Assembly: GCA_026984715.1 (NCBI GenBank) | Contig: JALSRO010000490.1 | Span: 1 to 5,977, forward strand | From: Chromatiales bacterium | GTDB taxonomy: Bacteria; Pseudomonadota; Gammaproteobacteria; Thiohalospirales; Thiohalospiraceae | DNA length: 5,977 nucleotides | Direction: 5' to 3' | Part shown: positions 5,923 through 5,977 of the stretch, in pieces | Layout of the letters: every line of letters begins with the position of its first letter | Numbering within the stretch: position 1 is the first letter of the stretch | The notes under the pieces: model-generated | What the model was told of the DNA's origin: nothing | Seen by the model: the letters and a program-made list of their open reading frames with translations, nothing else | Database searches by the model: none | Made by a program: the position numbers and the translations under genes

Positions 5923-5977
5923 CTATATCTTCTTCGCTTCTTTCCACAGATTATCCCTTCCAACAGATTTTAGCCAA
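5923..5977 (-). CDS. Possible C-terminal end of a convergent gene (partial)
   Basis: On the minus strand one frame is open from the right edge to a TAG at 5925-5923, giving 17 residues, WLKSVGRDNLWKEAKKI. The composition is plausible for a protein C-terminus and the stop falls just before the inverted repeat, as expected for a convergent gene or a gene-cassette end. It is too short to prove: another minus frame is also open for eight codons from the edge. No family can be recognised. Confidence 0.3.
   Translation of the reverse strand, partial: WLKSVGRDNLWKEAKKI

Overview
The window looks like part of a surface-polysaccharide or specialised-metabolite locus from a Gram-negative bacterium, probably a gammaproteobacterium. 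This placement is inferred from moderately high GC, the gene families and a lipoprotein signal with a typical lipobox; nothing in the window fixes the taxon. There are no rRNA or tRNA genes, CRISPR arrays or insertion sequences.

Layout: positions 1-813 hold the 5' part of a minus-strand gene that leaves the window at its left edge. It encodes a predicted lipoprotein with a DUF4874-type domain, normally followed by DUF4832. A 195-bp divergent spacer separates it from a plus-strand run of four genes: an AsnB-type glutamine-dependent amidotransferase (1009-2961), a stand-alone acyl/peptidyl carrier protein (3256-3504), an NAD-synthetase-like ATP pyrophosphatase with an unusual internal insertion (3536-4522), and a large GNAT-type acyltransferase with a TTG start (4624-5727). 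A GC-rich hairpin at 5769-5800 probably ends the operon. A second, stronger structured element lies at 5853-5915; it works as a plus-strand terminator and partly resembles an integron attC site. The last ~55 bases may hold the C-terminus of a convergent minus-strand gene.

How the genes may work together (inference): the AsnB-like and NadE-like proteins belong to families that activate a carboxylate with ATP as an acyl-adenylate and pass it to an amine or ammonia. Set beside a free carrier protein and a GNAT acyltransferase, this suggests that an amide-containing or acylated building block is made, possibly while tethered to the carrier, and then moved onto a sugar or amine. Export or surface attachment would involve genes outside the window. 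The divergent lipoprotein, from a family seen near polysaccharide genes and likely a sugar-hydrolase-like TIM barrel, fits a cell-envelope or exopolysaccharide setting. No ketosynthase, AMP-ligase, phosphopantetheinyl transferase, glycosyltransferase or exosortase gene is present here, so the product cannot be named.
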